This document shows, one piece after another, positions 34,825 to 42,699 of a DNA stretch of 64,000 nucleotides. The notes beneath the pieces were generated by a model. That model saw nothing but the letters and a program-made list of their open reading frames with translations. It searched no databases and was not told the origin of the DNA. Origin of the DNA: JANPLD01 sp964445765 (GTDB lineage: Bacteria > Pseudomonadota > Alphaproteobacteria > Rickettsiales > UBA8987); NCBI GenBank assembly GCA_964445765.1, contig CAYULD010000002.1, forward strand, positions 1 to 64,000, written 5' to 3'. The position numbers and the translations under genes were made by a program. Numbering within the stretch: position 1 is the stretch's first letter; each line of letters starts with the position of its first letter.

Positions 34825-35919
34825 TTATAGAATATTTATTTCATTATCATCATCAATTTCAGGTGCGTGGCCAGATGATACCATTTCTTTCACTATTTGC
34901 TCATTAATATTATTTTCAGCGAGTTTATAGGCAACTTTTATGGCGTTAGCAAAGCCGATTTCATCAGTTCCGCCGTGGCTTTTAACTACAATTCCATTTA
35001 ACCCTAAAAACATTGCACCATTAAAACTTCTTGGATCCATTCTTTTCTTAATTTTGGAAATTGCTGGCATTGCAACCAACATTCCAAGCCAACCAAAAGG
35101 TGATGACTTCATAATATTTTTAATCGTACTTGAAATATATTTTGAAGTGCCCTCAGCGGTTTTAAGTGCGACATTTCCTGTAAAACCATCAGTAATAACA
35201 ACATCAACCGTGCCAGAATTTATGTCATTACCTTCAACAAAGCCATAATAGTTAAAATCAATTTCGCTTTCTTCAATTAAATTTGAGGCAAGCCTTAGGG
35301 TTTCGTGACCTTTATTTTTTTCAGTGCCAACATTAAGCAAGCCTATACTAGGCTTTGAAAGCCCAAGAACCGCCCTTGCAAATGCATTTCCCATAACGGC
35401 AAATTCAAATAAATTTTCTGCATCACAGTGAATATTCGCACCTAAATCTAAAACTATACAATAGCCTTTAATTGTTGGCAAAATTCCGCCGATTGCTGGC
35501 CTATCTATCCCCGGTAAAGTTTGCAGAACAAATTTAGAAAGTGCCATTAACGCCCCAGTATTTCCAGCGGAGACAACTGCTTGCACCTCTTTAGTTTTTG
35601 AGGCATTTATCGCCATATACATTGATGAATTTTTACCTTTACGAAGTGCATTAGAAGGTTTTTCATCAGCGGTAATAAATTCTTCTGTGTGAATAATTTT
35701 TGAAATATCTTGAAGGCTTGGATATTTAGCCATTATTGGCATTATCTTCTTTTTATTGCCATAAATTTTATAACGAACATTTTTTAGATTTTTTGACGCA
35801 ATATAAGCACCGCTTATAACAAAATCTGGTGCTTTATCACCGCCCATTGCATCAAGCGCAATAGTAACTTCAGTGGGGCTAGATGCTTCCGCACTAGAAT
35901 TTCTTGCCAGCTCAGACAT
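34825..35919 (-). CDS. plsX: Phosphate acyltransferase PlsX
   Basis: Makes acyl-phosphate from acyl-ACP for PlsY-dependent phosphatidic acid synthesis. It has TIALDAMGGDKAP near 19-31, SAGNTGALMA near 118, and DGFTGNVALK near 240. A 15-20 residue N-terminal extension rich in Ser/Ala precedes the core. It lies 66 bp after rpmF on the same strand, the classical rpmF-plsX pair. Confidence 0.96.
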   Translation of the reverse strand: MSELARNSSAEASSPTEVTIALDAMGGDKAPDFVISGAYIASKNLKNVRYKIYGNKKKIMPIMAKYPSLQDISKIIHTEEFITADEKPSNALRKGKNSSMYMAINASKTKEVQAVVSAGNTGALMALSKFVLQTLPGIDRPAIGGILPTIKGYCIVLDLGANIHCDAENLFEFAVMGNAFARAVLGLSKPSIGLLNVGTEKNKGHETLRLASNLIEESEIDFNYYGFVEGNDINSGTVDVVITDGFTGNVALKTAEGTSKYISSTIKNIMKSSPFGWLGMLVAMPAISKIKKRMDPRSFNGAMFLGLNGIVVKSHGGTDEIGFANAIKVAYKLAENNINEQIVKEMVSSGHAPEIDDDNEINIL

Positions 35920-35985
35920 TAAAAAAATTTATGTTAAGAAATTAACTTAATGGAAAAAATAAAAAATAAGGCAAGTAAAAACTTA

Positions 35986-36198
35986 CTAATTGCCAGATTT
36001 AATATCTTGAGAATCTTGATTTGTTGCCCTGCTAATGATAATTTGTTTACCTTTATAATAGCCATCAGCTGTAATGTGGTGAGATAAACCAAATTCACCA
36101 GTTGTTTTATTTTCAACGATATTTTGCTTTTTTAGAGCATCGTGACTCCTCCTCATATTTCTTCTTGAAGGGGTGGTTTTCTTCTTAGGAACTGCCAT
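35986..36198 (-). CDS. rpmF: Ribosomal protein L32
   Basis: 70-aa protein starting AVPKKKTTPSRRNMRRSHDAL, the standard bacterial L32 N-terminus. No zinc-binding Cys pairs are seen, as is usual in the proteobacterial form. It is the first gene of the rpmF-plsX unit. Confidence 0.97.
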   Translation of the reverse strand: MAVPKKKTTPSRRNMRRSHDALKKQNIVENKTTGEFGLSHHITADGYYKGKQIIISRATNQDSQDIKSGN

Positions 36199-36324
36199 TT
36201 TGAACCTCTATTAATTTCTTTTTGTAATTTGAAAAATTACCTATATAAAAACAACTAAATATTTTTATGGTAAACTAATTTTTGAGAGCTTCTAGCTCAG
36301 AAAATTTCTAAAATCTAGTAAAAA

Positions 36325-36795
36325 ATGATAAAAAATTTTAATATTCTTCTAATAGCCCTAATATTTTTAGGGGTTTCTGCCTGTAGTGATGATGTTGATA
36401 ATCGCGGATATATCACAAAATTCTCTGATTTTAGTAAGTTAGAAGCTGGCGTTTCTTCTAAAGATGAGGTGCAGGCTTTGCTTGGCTCCCCAACTACCAC
36501 TTCATTATATGGTAAAGAGCAATGGATTTATCTTGGCTCAGAGGTTACCAAAGAAACTTTCTTTGAACCTGAAGTTAAAAATTATGAGGCTTTTATCATT
36601 ACATTTAATTCAGATGATATAGTTGAAAAAATTGATAAGAGGGACAAAAATTCTCTTAAAGAAATTGAAATTTCTGAGGATAAAACCGCAACTGGAGGCA
36701 GTAAAGTTACTATAATCCAGCAATTACTCGGCAATTTAGGCAAGTTTGATGCAACTGGAAGTGGCCCAAGAAGTGCCGGCGTTCTAGGCAGATAA
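36325..36795 (+). CDS. bamE: Outer-membrane assembly lipoprotein BamE
   Basis: 156-aa SmpA/OmlA family lipoprotein of the BAM complex. The N-terminus NILLIALIFLGVSACSDD has a lipobox with Cys near residue 20. The core FSKLEAGVSSKDEVQALLGSP and GKEQWIYLG is characteristic. The C-terminal tail after the domain is longer than in E. coli, as in other Alphaproteobacteria. metK follows 51 bp downstream. Confidence 0.92.
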   Translation: MIKNFNILLIALIFLGVSACSDDVDNRGYITKFSDFSKLEAGVSSKDEVQALLGSPTTTSLYGKEQWIYLGSEVTKETFFEPEVKNYEAFIITFNSDDIVEKIDKRDKNSLKEIEISEDKTATGGSKVTIIQQLLGNLGKFDATGSGPRSAGVLGR

Positions 36796-36846
36796 TCTTC
36801 CCACTAAAACTATTAATTAAAAACCAACAACTAAGGACTAATAATA

Positions 36847-38031
36847 ATGGCAAATTTAACAAGATTTTATGATGTTCGTGAATATTTATTTACCTCAGAA
36901 TCAGTTTCAGAGGGGCATCCAGATAAAGTAGCTGATCAAATTTCAGATGCAATTCTTGATGAATATCTCAAGCAAGACCCTTATTCTAGAGTGGCAGTTG
37001 AAACTCTATGCACAACCAATAAAGTTGTAGTTGCTGGCGAAGTTAGAGCTCCAGAAATTTCTAAAGCTCGTATTGAAGAGATTATTAGAAATACCGTTAA
37101 AAATATCGGTTATGAGCAAGATGGTTTTAATTGGCAAAATCTGCAAATTGAAAATTTAATTCACGGGCAATCACCTGATATTGCAAAAGGCGTTGATGGC
37201 AAGGGTGGTGCATCTGAAGGGGCGGGTGATCAAGGGCTGATGTTTGGCTATGCTTGCAGGGAAACTGAAGTTTTAATGCCTTCTGCCATTTATTATTCTC
37301 ATAAAATTTTACAGCTAATTTTTGAAGATATTAAAGCTGGAAAACTAAAAGGGCTTGGGCCTGATGCTAAAAGCCAAGTTACCGTAAAATATAAGGGCAA
37401 TGACCCTGTAGGCGTGCATTCTGTGGTGGTTTCAATTCAGCATCATAAAGATATATCGCTCGCACAAGTTAAAGAGCTTATTTACCCCTATATCAGAAAA
37501 GCATTACCGGCTGAGTGGAAAATCCCTGAAGATGAGCTTTACATCAACCCAACTGGGCAGTTTATTATTGGTGGCCCTGATGGTGATACTGGCTTAACAG
37601 GCAGAAAAATTATTGTTGATACTTATGGCGGATATGCACCTCATGGTGGTGGTGCGTTTTCTGGTAAAGACCCCTCAAAAGTTGATAGAAGTGCCGCTTA
37701 TCTTGCAAGATATATCGCAAAAAATGTTATAGTTGCTGGGTTTTCAAATGCTTGCACGGTGCAACTTGCCTATGCAATTGGGGTTGCAAAGCCACTTTCT
37801 TTTTATGTTAATATGCATAATACGGGCAATATTAACGAATATAAATTACAAGAAATCATTGAAAAATCTATTGATGCAACGCCTTGGGGCTTAAGGCAAC
37901 ATTTAGGGCTTCATAAACCAATTTATCTGCCAACTGCAACTTATGGGCATTTTGGCAGAACCCCAACAAAAGATGGGCATTTTAGCTGGGAAGCAACTGA
38001 TCTTGCAGAAAAATTCAAAAAACTGGCTTGA
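36847..38031 (+). CDS. metK: S-adenosylmethionine synthetase
   Basis: Makes SAM from ATP and methionine. The first signature LFTSESVSEGHPDKVADQIS and the glycine-rich GAGDQGLMFGYA motif near 125 are intact, as is GGGAFSGKDPSKVDRSAAY near 270. 394 aa is normal. It supplies the many SAM-dependent enzymes in this window. No SAM riboswitch is visible in the short spacer after bamE. A 600-bp repeat-filled gap follows. Confidence 0.97.
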   Translation: MANLTRFYDVREYLFTSESVSEGHPDKVADQISDAILDEYLKQDPYSRVAVETLCTTNKVVVAGEVRAPEISKARIEEIIRNTVKNIGYEQDGFNWQNLQIENLIHGQSPDIAKGVDGKGGASEGAGDQGLMFGYACRETEVLMPSAIYYSHKILQLIFEDIKAGKLKGLGPDAKSQVTVKYKGNDPVGVHSVVVSIQHHKDISLAQVKELIYPYIRKALPAEWKIPEDELYINPTGQFIIGGPDGDTGLTGRKIIVDTYGGYAPHGGGAFSGKDPSKVDRSAAYLARYIAKNVIVAGFSNACTVQLAYAIGVAKPLSFYVNMHNTGNINEYKLQEIIEKSIDATPWGLRQHLGLHKPIYLPTATYGHFGRTPTKDGHFSWEATDLAEKFKKLA

Positions 38032-38048
38032 TGTTTTTTAGTGGCGAG

Positions 38049-38096
38049 CTAGGTTCTAGGTGTTAGGTGCTAGGTGTTAGGGGTTATAGGGGTTAG
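38049..38096. repeat. Heptamer array, CTAGGTG/TTAGGTG
   Basis: CTAGGTT-CTAGGTG-TTAGGTG-CTAGGTG-TTAGGGG in perfect 7-nt register, then TTATAGG and GGTTAG. It starts 17 bp after the metK stop. A related array at 38180-38208 (GCTTAGG-GGCTAGG-GCTTGGG) runs in the same orientation, not inverted. Confidence 0.85.
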
Positions 38097-38114
38097 TGAT
38101 GGTGATTATGACTA

Positions 38115-38170
38115 CCTCCCTCTCCCTTTGGGAGAGCTGAAAGAATTTATCTTTCAGAGGGTGAGGGCAA
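38115..38170. repeat. CCCTCTCCC palindromic element
   Basis: TCCCTCTCCCTTTGGGAGAG is followed by CTGAAAGAATTTATCTTTCAG and GGGTGAGGG. It is close in sequence to copies at 7192 and 62166. Confidence 0.85.
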
Positions 38171-38179
38171 ATAAGAAAG

Positions 38180-38208
38180 GGCTTAGGGGCTAGGGCTTGG
38201 GGCTTGGA
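38180..38208. repeat. Heptamer array, second in the metK-rpmI gap
   Basis: GCTTAGG-GGCTAGG-GCTTGGG-GCTTGG in 7-nt register, directly after the palindromic element. The following 60 bp to the hairpin at 38273 show no gene. Confidence 0.7.
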
Positions 38209-38272
38209 ATGTCATACCCCGAATTTTTTCAGCAAGAAAAAATTATAGGGGTATCCAATAAAAAAAGTTTTG

Positions 38273-38351
38273 TGTCATCTTGAGCAAAGCGAAAGATCTA
38301 AAATAGCTTTTAGATTCTTCCCCTTCGCTTCGCTCTAGGGTCAGAATGACA
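38273..38351. repeat. TGTCATC hairpin repeat, copy 2
   Basis: TGTCATCTTGAGCAAAGCGA opens the left arm and CGCTTCGCTC...TCAGAATGACA closes it. An inner stem GATCTAAAA/TTTTAGATT is also seen. It matches copy 1 at 7099 in both ends. Confidence 0.8.
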
Positions 38352-38410
38352 ATAATTATAAAATTGTTCTTCTGAAAATTTTATATGCATTGCCCACAAT
38401 TTTTATACTC

Positions 38411-38494
38411 CATCCATCACCCATCAACCATCAACTATCAACTATCAACTATCAACCATTAACCACCAACCATTAACCATCAACCACCAACAAT
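38411..38494. repeat. Twelve-unit heptamer tandem array
   Basis: Twelve consecutive heptamers: CATCCAT, CACCCAT, CAACCAT, then CAACTAT three times, CAACCAT, TAACCAC, CAACCAT, TAACCAT, CAACCAC and CAACAAT. The 7-nt period is unbroken. It is the longest array here and the only one without a nearby inverted partner. Confidence 0.85.
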
Positions 38495-38544
38495 TATCAC
38501 TTGCAAAAGGCTAAAAAATCTATAAAAGCCATCTCAAAGTGCTA

Positions 38545-38611
38545 ATTAGGCTAAATTTTCTATAAATTTTTGGCTGCCTAATGGCCTCTATTTTAACCCT
38601 ACTTAAAATAG
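38545..38611 (+). promoter_or_regulatory. Structured leader upstream of rpmI-rplT
   Basis: Two hairpins lie 33-99 bp before rpmI: ATTAGGC...GCCTAAT (38545-38582) with an inner AAATTT pairing, then CTATTTTAA-CCCTAC-TTAAAATAG (38588-38611), a perfect 9-bp stem. L20 often represses its own operon by binding leader RNA, so an autoregulatory site is plausible. infC, the usual first gene, is not present. Confidence 0.45.
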
Positions 38612-38643
38612 TTCATATTATTATTTATTTAATGGAGATTAAA

Positions 38644-38841
38644 ATGCCGAAGTTAAAAACCAAATCAGGTGCTAAAAAGCGCTTCAAAAAAACTGCCACT
38701 GGCAAAATTGTTGCCACTCAAGCAGGTAAAAGACACAATATGAGAAAACGCTCTCAAAAACAAATTAGGGGGCAAAGGGGCACAACAATTATGAACCCTT
38801 CTGATGCAAAATTTGTGAATAAATTTATTCCTTACGCATAG
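38644..38841 (+). CDS. rpmI: Ribosomal protein L35
   Basis: 65-aa protein starting MPKLKTKSGAKKRFKKTATGK. The start is ATG 38644, set by a GGAG ribosome binding site a few bases upstream and by the family N-terminus; an upstream in-frame ATG at 38581 would add an unrelated hydrophobic leader. rplT follows 43 bp downstream. Confidence 0.97.
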   Translation: MPKLKTKSGAKKRFKKTATGKIVATQAGKRHNMRKRSQKQIRGQRGTTIMNPSDAKFVNKFIPYA

Positions 38842-38884
38842 TTTTCAATTATTTTCATTTACCAACAATTAAAAATTTATTTTT

Positions 38885-39244
38885 ATGGCGAGAGTTAAAG
38901 GTGGTGTTGTTACCCGTAAAAAACACAAAAAATATTACGCACAAGCAAAAGGCTATTATGGCAGAGCAAAAAATTGCTTCACCGTTACTATTGAAAAAGT
39001 AGAAAAAGGCCTGCAATATGCTTACCGCGATAGAAGAAATAAGAAAAGGGATTTCCGCAAACTTTGGATAGTTCGTATCAATGCGGCTTCTCGCTTAAAT
39101 GGCTTGAAATATAACCAATTAATCAATGGCTTAAAATTAGCTAATATTGATCTTGATAGAAAAGTTTTAGCACAATTAGCTGTTGAAAATCCAGAAGGCT
39201 TCACAAAAATTGCTGAAGTTGCAAAGCAAGCCCTTGCGAAATAG
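38885..39244 (+). CDS. rplT: Ribosomal protein L20
   Basis: 119 aa, very basic, starting ARVKGGVVTRKKHKKYYAQAKGYYGRAKN (partial). L20 is an assembly protein for the 50S subunit and autoregulator of the rpmI-rplT unit in several bacteria. The usual partner infC is missing upstream, replaced by repeats. pheS follows after a heptamer repeat. Confidence 0.97.
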   Translation: MARVKGGVVTRKKHKKYYAQAKGYYGRAKNCFTVTIEKVEKGLQYAYRDRRNKKRDFRKLWIVRINAASRLNGLKYNQLINGLKLANIDLDRKVLAQLAVENPEGFTKIAEVAKQALAK

Positions 39245-39250
39245 CATTTT

Positions 39251-39340
39251 TAGGTTTTAGGGGATGGGGTTTAGGGCTTGGGCTTATTTCTCACCTTCTA
39301 ATTATCACCCCTAGAACCTAAAACCTAGAACCTAGAACCT
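39251..39340. repeat. Heptamer inverted repeat abutting pheS
   Basis: Left arm TAGGTTT-TAGGGGA-TGGGGTT-TAGGGCT-TGGGCTT (39251-39285) faces right arm CTAGAAC-CTAAAAC-CTAGAAC-CTAGAAC-CT (39311-39340), both in 7-nt register. The element fills the rplT-pheS gap and ends 3 bp before the pheS ATG, as at topA. Confidence 0.85.
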
Positions 39341-39343
39341 ATT

Positions 39344-40390
39344 ATGTCCCTCTCTATTATCATAGATGAAGCAAAAACTAAGATAGAACAGGCTTCTAAT
39401 AGCAATGAAGTTGAAAATCTGCGTGTGCATTATCTCGGAAAATCTGGCATAGTTACTGAGAAATTAAAAACGCTAGGGGCACTTCCTGCGGAGGAAAGAA
39501 AATCATTTGGTCAAGAAGTTAATAAAGTTAAAGAAGTTATTACTGATTTAATTACTTTCAAAAAAGAGAAGCTGCAAAAGCTGGAAATCCTGCAAAAACT
39601 TCAATCTGAGCAGATTGATATAACCCTTCCTTCTAATCAAAATTATATTGGCTCAGCTCACCCAATTTCAAAAGTGATTTCTGAGATTGTTGAAATCTTC
39701 GGCTCGCTTGGTTTTAAGGTTGCAGAAGGTAATGAAATTGAAGATGATTTTCATAATTTCACTGCATTAAATATTCCTGAAAGCCACCCAGCACGCCAAA
39801 TGCACGATACATTTTATATTAAATCTGAAAATACTGATAAAAAATTTGTATTAAGAACTCACACCTCACCAGTGCAAATTAGAGTGATGGAAAATAACAA
39901 ACCACCACTAAAATTTATTGCACCGGGCAGAACTTTTCGCTGTGATTCTGATCAAACTCACTCGCCAATGTTCCATCAAGTTGAAGGCTTTATGGTGGAT
40001 AAAAATGTTGATATGGCAATGCTAAAGGGCTGTTTAATTCAATTTGTAGAAGAATTTTTCGGCATTAAAAATGTAAAAATGCGTTTTCGTGCAAGTTTTT
40101 TCCCTTTTACTGAGCCAAGTGCAGAGGTTGATATTGGTTGCTCTCGCAAGAATGGTGAGCTTAAAATTGGTGAAGGTGATGATTGGTTGGAAATTCTGGG
40201 CTGCGGAATGATTCATCCAAATGTTCTTAAAAATTGCGGTATTAACCCCGCTGAATATCAAGGCTTTGCCTTTGGAATGGGCATTGAAAGGCTTGCTATG
40301 CTTAAATATGGTATTCCAGATTTAAGAAAGTTTTTTGAATCAGATTATAAATGGTTAAAGCATTATGGCTTTAATTTTTACGAGATTTGA
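39344..40390 (+). CDS. pheS: Phenylalanyl-tRNA synthetase alpha subunit
   Basis: Catalytic alpha subunit of the class II heterotetramer charging tRNA-Phe. After an N-terminal coiled coil, motif 2 is FIAPGRTFRCDSDQTHSPMFHQVEGF near 185-212 (partial) and motif 3 is GFAFGMGIERLAMLKYGIPDLR near 306-327. 348 aa is normal. pheT is not downstream; instead coaD converges with a 20-bp overlap. So the usual pheST pair is split. The ATG is set against a repeat. Confidence 0.95.
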   Translation: MSLSIIIDEAKTKIEQASNSNEVENLRVHYLGKSGIVTEKLKTLGALPAEERKSFGQEVNKVKEVITDLITFKKEKLQKLEILQKLQSEQIDITLPSNQNYIGSAHPISKVISEIVEIFGSLGFKVAEGNEIEDDFHNFTALNIPESHPARQMHDTFYIKSENTDKKFVLRTHTSPVQIRVMENNKPPLKFIAPGRTFRCDSDQTHSPMFHQVEGFMVDKNVDMAMLKGCLIQFVEEFFGIKNVKMRFRASFFPFTEPSAEVDIGCSRKNGELKIGEGDDWLEILGCGMIHPNVLKNCGINPAEYQGFAFGMGIERLAMLKYGIPDLRKFFESDYKWLKHYGFNFYEI

Positions 40391-40880
40391 AAATTTCTTT
40401 TAGTTTTTTCTCAGTATTTTTTGATACAAATTGTGATACATCACCCTTTAACCTTGCCACTTCCTTAACCAAGTTAGAAGCTATAAATTGCTTAGTTTCT
40501 GAGGCTGGAATAAAAACCGTCTGCACGCTTGGCTTAATTCTATTATTCATTGAAGCAAGCTGAAATTCATATTCAAAATCACTAACCGCCCTTAAACCTC
40601 TTATTATAATATTGGCTTTTTTCTGCTCTGCAAAATCAACTAATAAGCCCTTGAAACCTATTATTTCCGCTGAATTTATATAGTCAGGTAAAAAGGTTTT
40701 TATATCACTTTTTATTAAAGAAACCCTATCATTTAAGCTAAAAAGTGTGTTTTTTGGCGTATCTTGTGCCACTGCAATAATTAGCTTATCACACACAGAA
40801 AAACTGCGTTTTATAACATCAATATGCCCAAGGGTTATTGGGTCAAAAGTTCCGGGATAAATTCCAATTCTCAAGCTCAT
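40371..40880 (-). CDS. coaD: Phosphopantetheine adenylyltransferase
   Basis: Penultimate step of coenzyme A synthesis. The N-terminus RIGIYPGTFDPITLGHIDVIKRS has the nucleotidyltransferase HxGH-type motif (TLGH). IIRGLRAVSDFEYEFQLASMN is the family core. I start at ATG 40880 (MSLRIGIYPG) because the conserved strand begins three residues later; an ATG five codons upstream exists. It overlaps the end of tyrA by 38 bp. Confidence 0.94.
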   Translation of the reverse strand: MSLRIGIYPGTFDPITLGHIDVIKRSFSVCDKLIIAVAQDTPKNTLFSLNDRVSLIKSDIKTFLPDYINSAEIIGFKGLLVDFAEQKKANIIIRGLRAVSDFEYEFQLASMNNRIKPSVQTVFIPASETKQFIASNLVKEVARLKGDVSQFVSKNTEKKLKEIFKSRKN

Positions 40881-41859
40881 TTTGAATTTTTTCAATTAGG
40901 TTGAAAGATTTTTCTAGCACTTTTCTTGTGCAATTTGAAGTTTTATATTTTTCGGCTAAATTTGTAATGCTTCTAAAGCCACTGCCTGCATAGTTTTTAT
41001 AAATTTCTTCGGTGTTATTAAATATAATTTTTGAGATTAAAAACGCACTAATAAAATTTTCATTTTGAATAGAATTCTCATTTATTTCTATAAACTCACA
41101 TTCATTTTTTATTGCAGTGAAATTATTAATAAAATTTTTTATTTCAGCTTCTAGATTTTCTTTGTTGTAGTAAAAAATTTCCTGCCACATATTAATTGGC
41201 GAGCTTTGTAAGCGACAAAACTCATTGGCTTCAACCCCATCATTAGAAATATAATTCTTACAAGCAAAACTTAATAATTGCGGGAAGTGAGAAATTTTAG
41301 CATAGATTTTATCGTGAAGTTTTGCATCAAGAAATTCTATAAAACCCCCTGCTAACTGCCATATTTTCTTAATGGTTTCAATTTTTTGAATGTTAGAATT
41401 TTTATTATCACAAATTATAATTTTCTTATTTTTATAGAGGTTTTTATCAGCGGAATTAACCCCTGAAATTTCCTTCCCTGCGATAGGATGAGCAGAAATA
41501 AAGCATTCTGAAAAATTAAAAAAATTATTTTTTATAATTTCGCTAGGTAAAAATTTTACCGAGCCAACATCCGAAATAATTTTTTCTTTGGTTAAATTTT
41601 TTGCAATTTGCTTAGAAATTTCATCATAAGAAGATAAATTTGTAGCAATAATTAAAACATCAGATTTCTCTGTTATTTCATCAATAGAATTGCAAATTTC
41701 ATCAGAAATATTTAGAGAAATAGCCTCTTTTGAAACTTCTTGCCTGCGATTAAAACATAAAATTTTATTGCTAGAATTTTCCGCCCATTCTTTATTATTT
41801 TTGAGGGCTAAACCTAAAGAGCCACCAATTAAACCTGTTCCGATAATCCCTAGTTTCAT
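40843..41859 (-). CDS. tyrA: Prephenate dehydrogenase (arogenate-type possible)
   Basis: Oxidative decarboxylation of prephenate towards tyrosine. The NAD(P) motif GIIGTGLIGGSLGLALK opens the protein. The segment ISAHPIAGKEISGV carries the conserved catalytic His region. KISHFPQLLSFA follows near 190. 338 aa fits the stand-alone TyrA without chorismate mutase. Prephenate versus arogenate preference is not visible. zapA lies 6 bp upstream. Confidence 0.92.
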   Translation of the reverse strand: MKLGIIGTGLIGGSLGLALKNNKEWAENSSNKILCFNRRQEVSKEAISLNISDEICNSIDEITEKSDVLIIATNLSSYDEISKQIAKNLTKEKIISDVGSVKFLPSEIIKNNFFNFSECFISAHPIAGKEISGVNSADKNLYKNKKIIICDNKNSNIQKIETIKKIWQLAGGFIEFLDAKLHDKIYAKISHFPQLLSFACKNYISNDGVEANEFCRLQSSPINMWQEIFYYNKENLEAEIKNFINNFTAIKNECEFIEINENSIQNENFISAFLISKIIFNNTEEIYKNYAGSGFRSITNLAEKYKTSNCTRKVLEKSFNLIEKIQNELENWNLSRNF

Positions 41860-41865
41860 TGGCTT

Positions 41866-42216
41866 TTAGGCTGCTTTTCGTGATTCAATTTTATCAGCTA
41901 ATGTTTCAAGATAATTTGAAATTGTATTTATTGCCCCAGACATTTCTTCTTCTTGTCTAGCAAAAAAATCTCTCTTATTATTAGAAATTTCATTCGTTAG
42001 CTCATCAATTTTCTTTCTGGCTTCGTTAAGCTCATCTTGCAACATTAGGCAAGTCATCAAAAAAAGCAGAGAATCATTGCTAGTTCGCATTTGTTTTGAA
42101 AGATTTTCAAATTTTTCAGAAATCATTTCAGCTAATTTATGTAGCTGTGCCTCCTGCCCATTTTCACAAGCTATTTGAAAGTTCCTTGCACCAATTTTAA
42201 GCTCTACAACAGACAT
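41866..42216 (-). CDS. zapA: Cell-division protein ZapA
   Basis: 116 aa, starting VELKIGARNFQIACENGQEAQLHKLAE, the ZapA N-terminal fold. A long coiled coil follows. It cross-links FtsZ filaments at the division site. The upstream gene encodes another small coiled-coil protein, 18 bp away, as in many Alphaproteobacteria. Confidence 0.9.
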   Translation of the reverse strand: MSVVELKIGARNFQIACENGQEAQLHKLAEMISEKFENLSKQMRTSNDSLLFLMTCLMLQDELNEARKKIDELTNEISNNKRDFFARQEEEMSGAINTISNYLETLADKIESRKAA

Positions 42217-42234
42217 ATAAACCCCCTTTTAATT

Positions 42235-42582
42235 TTATGTGTGATTAGAAATATAATTCTTAAACTCTGTAATTATCATATCAACCCTTCTAGAAGCCTC
42301 ACTATTCTTGGCTTCCAGCTTGAAAGATTTTTCCCTCTCCTGCCCTAATTCTGCTTGAATATTAAAATTTTCTTCTCTGAGATGAATAATTTCAGAAATT
42401 TTATCATCAATTTCTCTTTTCAGCGTAAGCACTTCCAAAGAGAGAGATTGATTAGATTTTTTAAGGCTTTCAATTTCCTGAAATAAAGCAGGGTTGTTAC
42501 CTTTTAGATTATCGTCAATAGACTTTTCAAGCCTTTCCAGCACCATTTTAAGGTTTGTTTTTGCTTCGTCTAATTTATTCAT
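42235..42582 (-). CDS. Coiled-coil protein (DUF4164-like)
   Basis: 115 aa, almost entirely coiled coil (LEKSIDDNLKG..., then EIESLKKSNQSLSLEVLTLK). It has no membrane segment. In Alphaproteobacteria a DUF4164 gene commonly precedes zapA, and this matches by position and shape. A role in division is inferred only. It is divergent from the cckA-type gene. Confidence 0.7.
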   Translation of the reverse strand: MNKLDEAKTNLKMVLERLEKSIDDNLKGNNPALFQEIESLKKSNQSLSLEVLTLKREIDDKISEIIHLREENFNIQAELGQEREKSFKLEAKNSEASRRVDMIITEFKNYISNHT

Positions 42583-42699
42583 TATAAGATAAGGTTAGAA
42601 AATTTTATCTGATAATTTATTTATAAAATAACTTTGCATAGTTGCAACATTTAAGAAAAAATTTTTTAATTTTTTTTATTTTAATATAAATTTTGCTTT

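Noticed and set aside
36796..36846. SAM riboswitch before metK
   Set aside because: Only 51 bp separate bamE and metK and no riboswitch core is seen.
38411..38494. CRISPR-like array
   Set aside because: Units are 7 nt with no spacers and no cas genes nearby; it is a tandem repeat.
38581..38643. Upstream in-frame start for rpmI
   Set aside because: It adds 21 hydrophobic residues not in the L35 family; a GGAG site supports the start at 38644.
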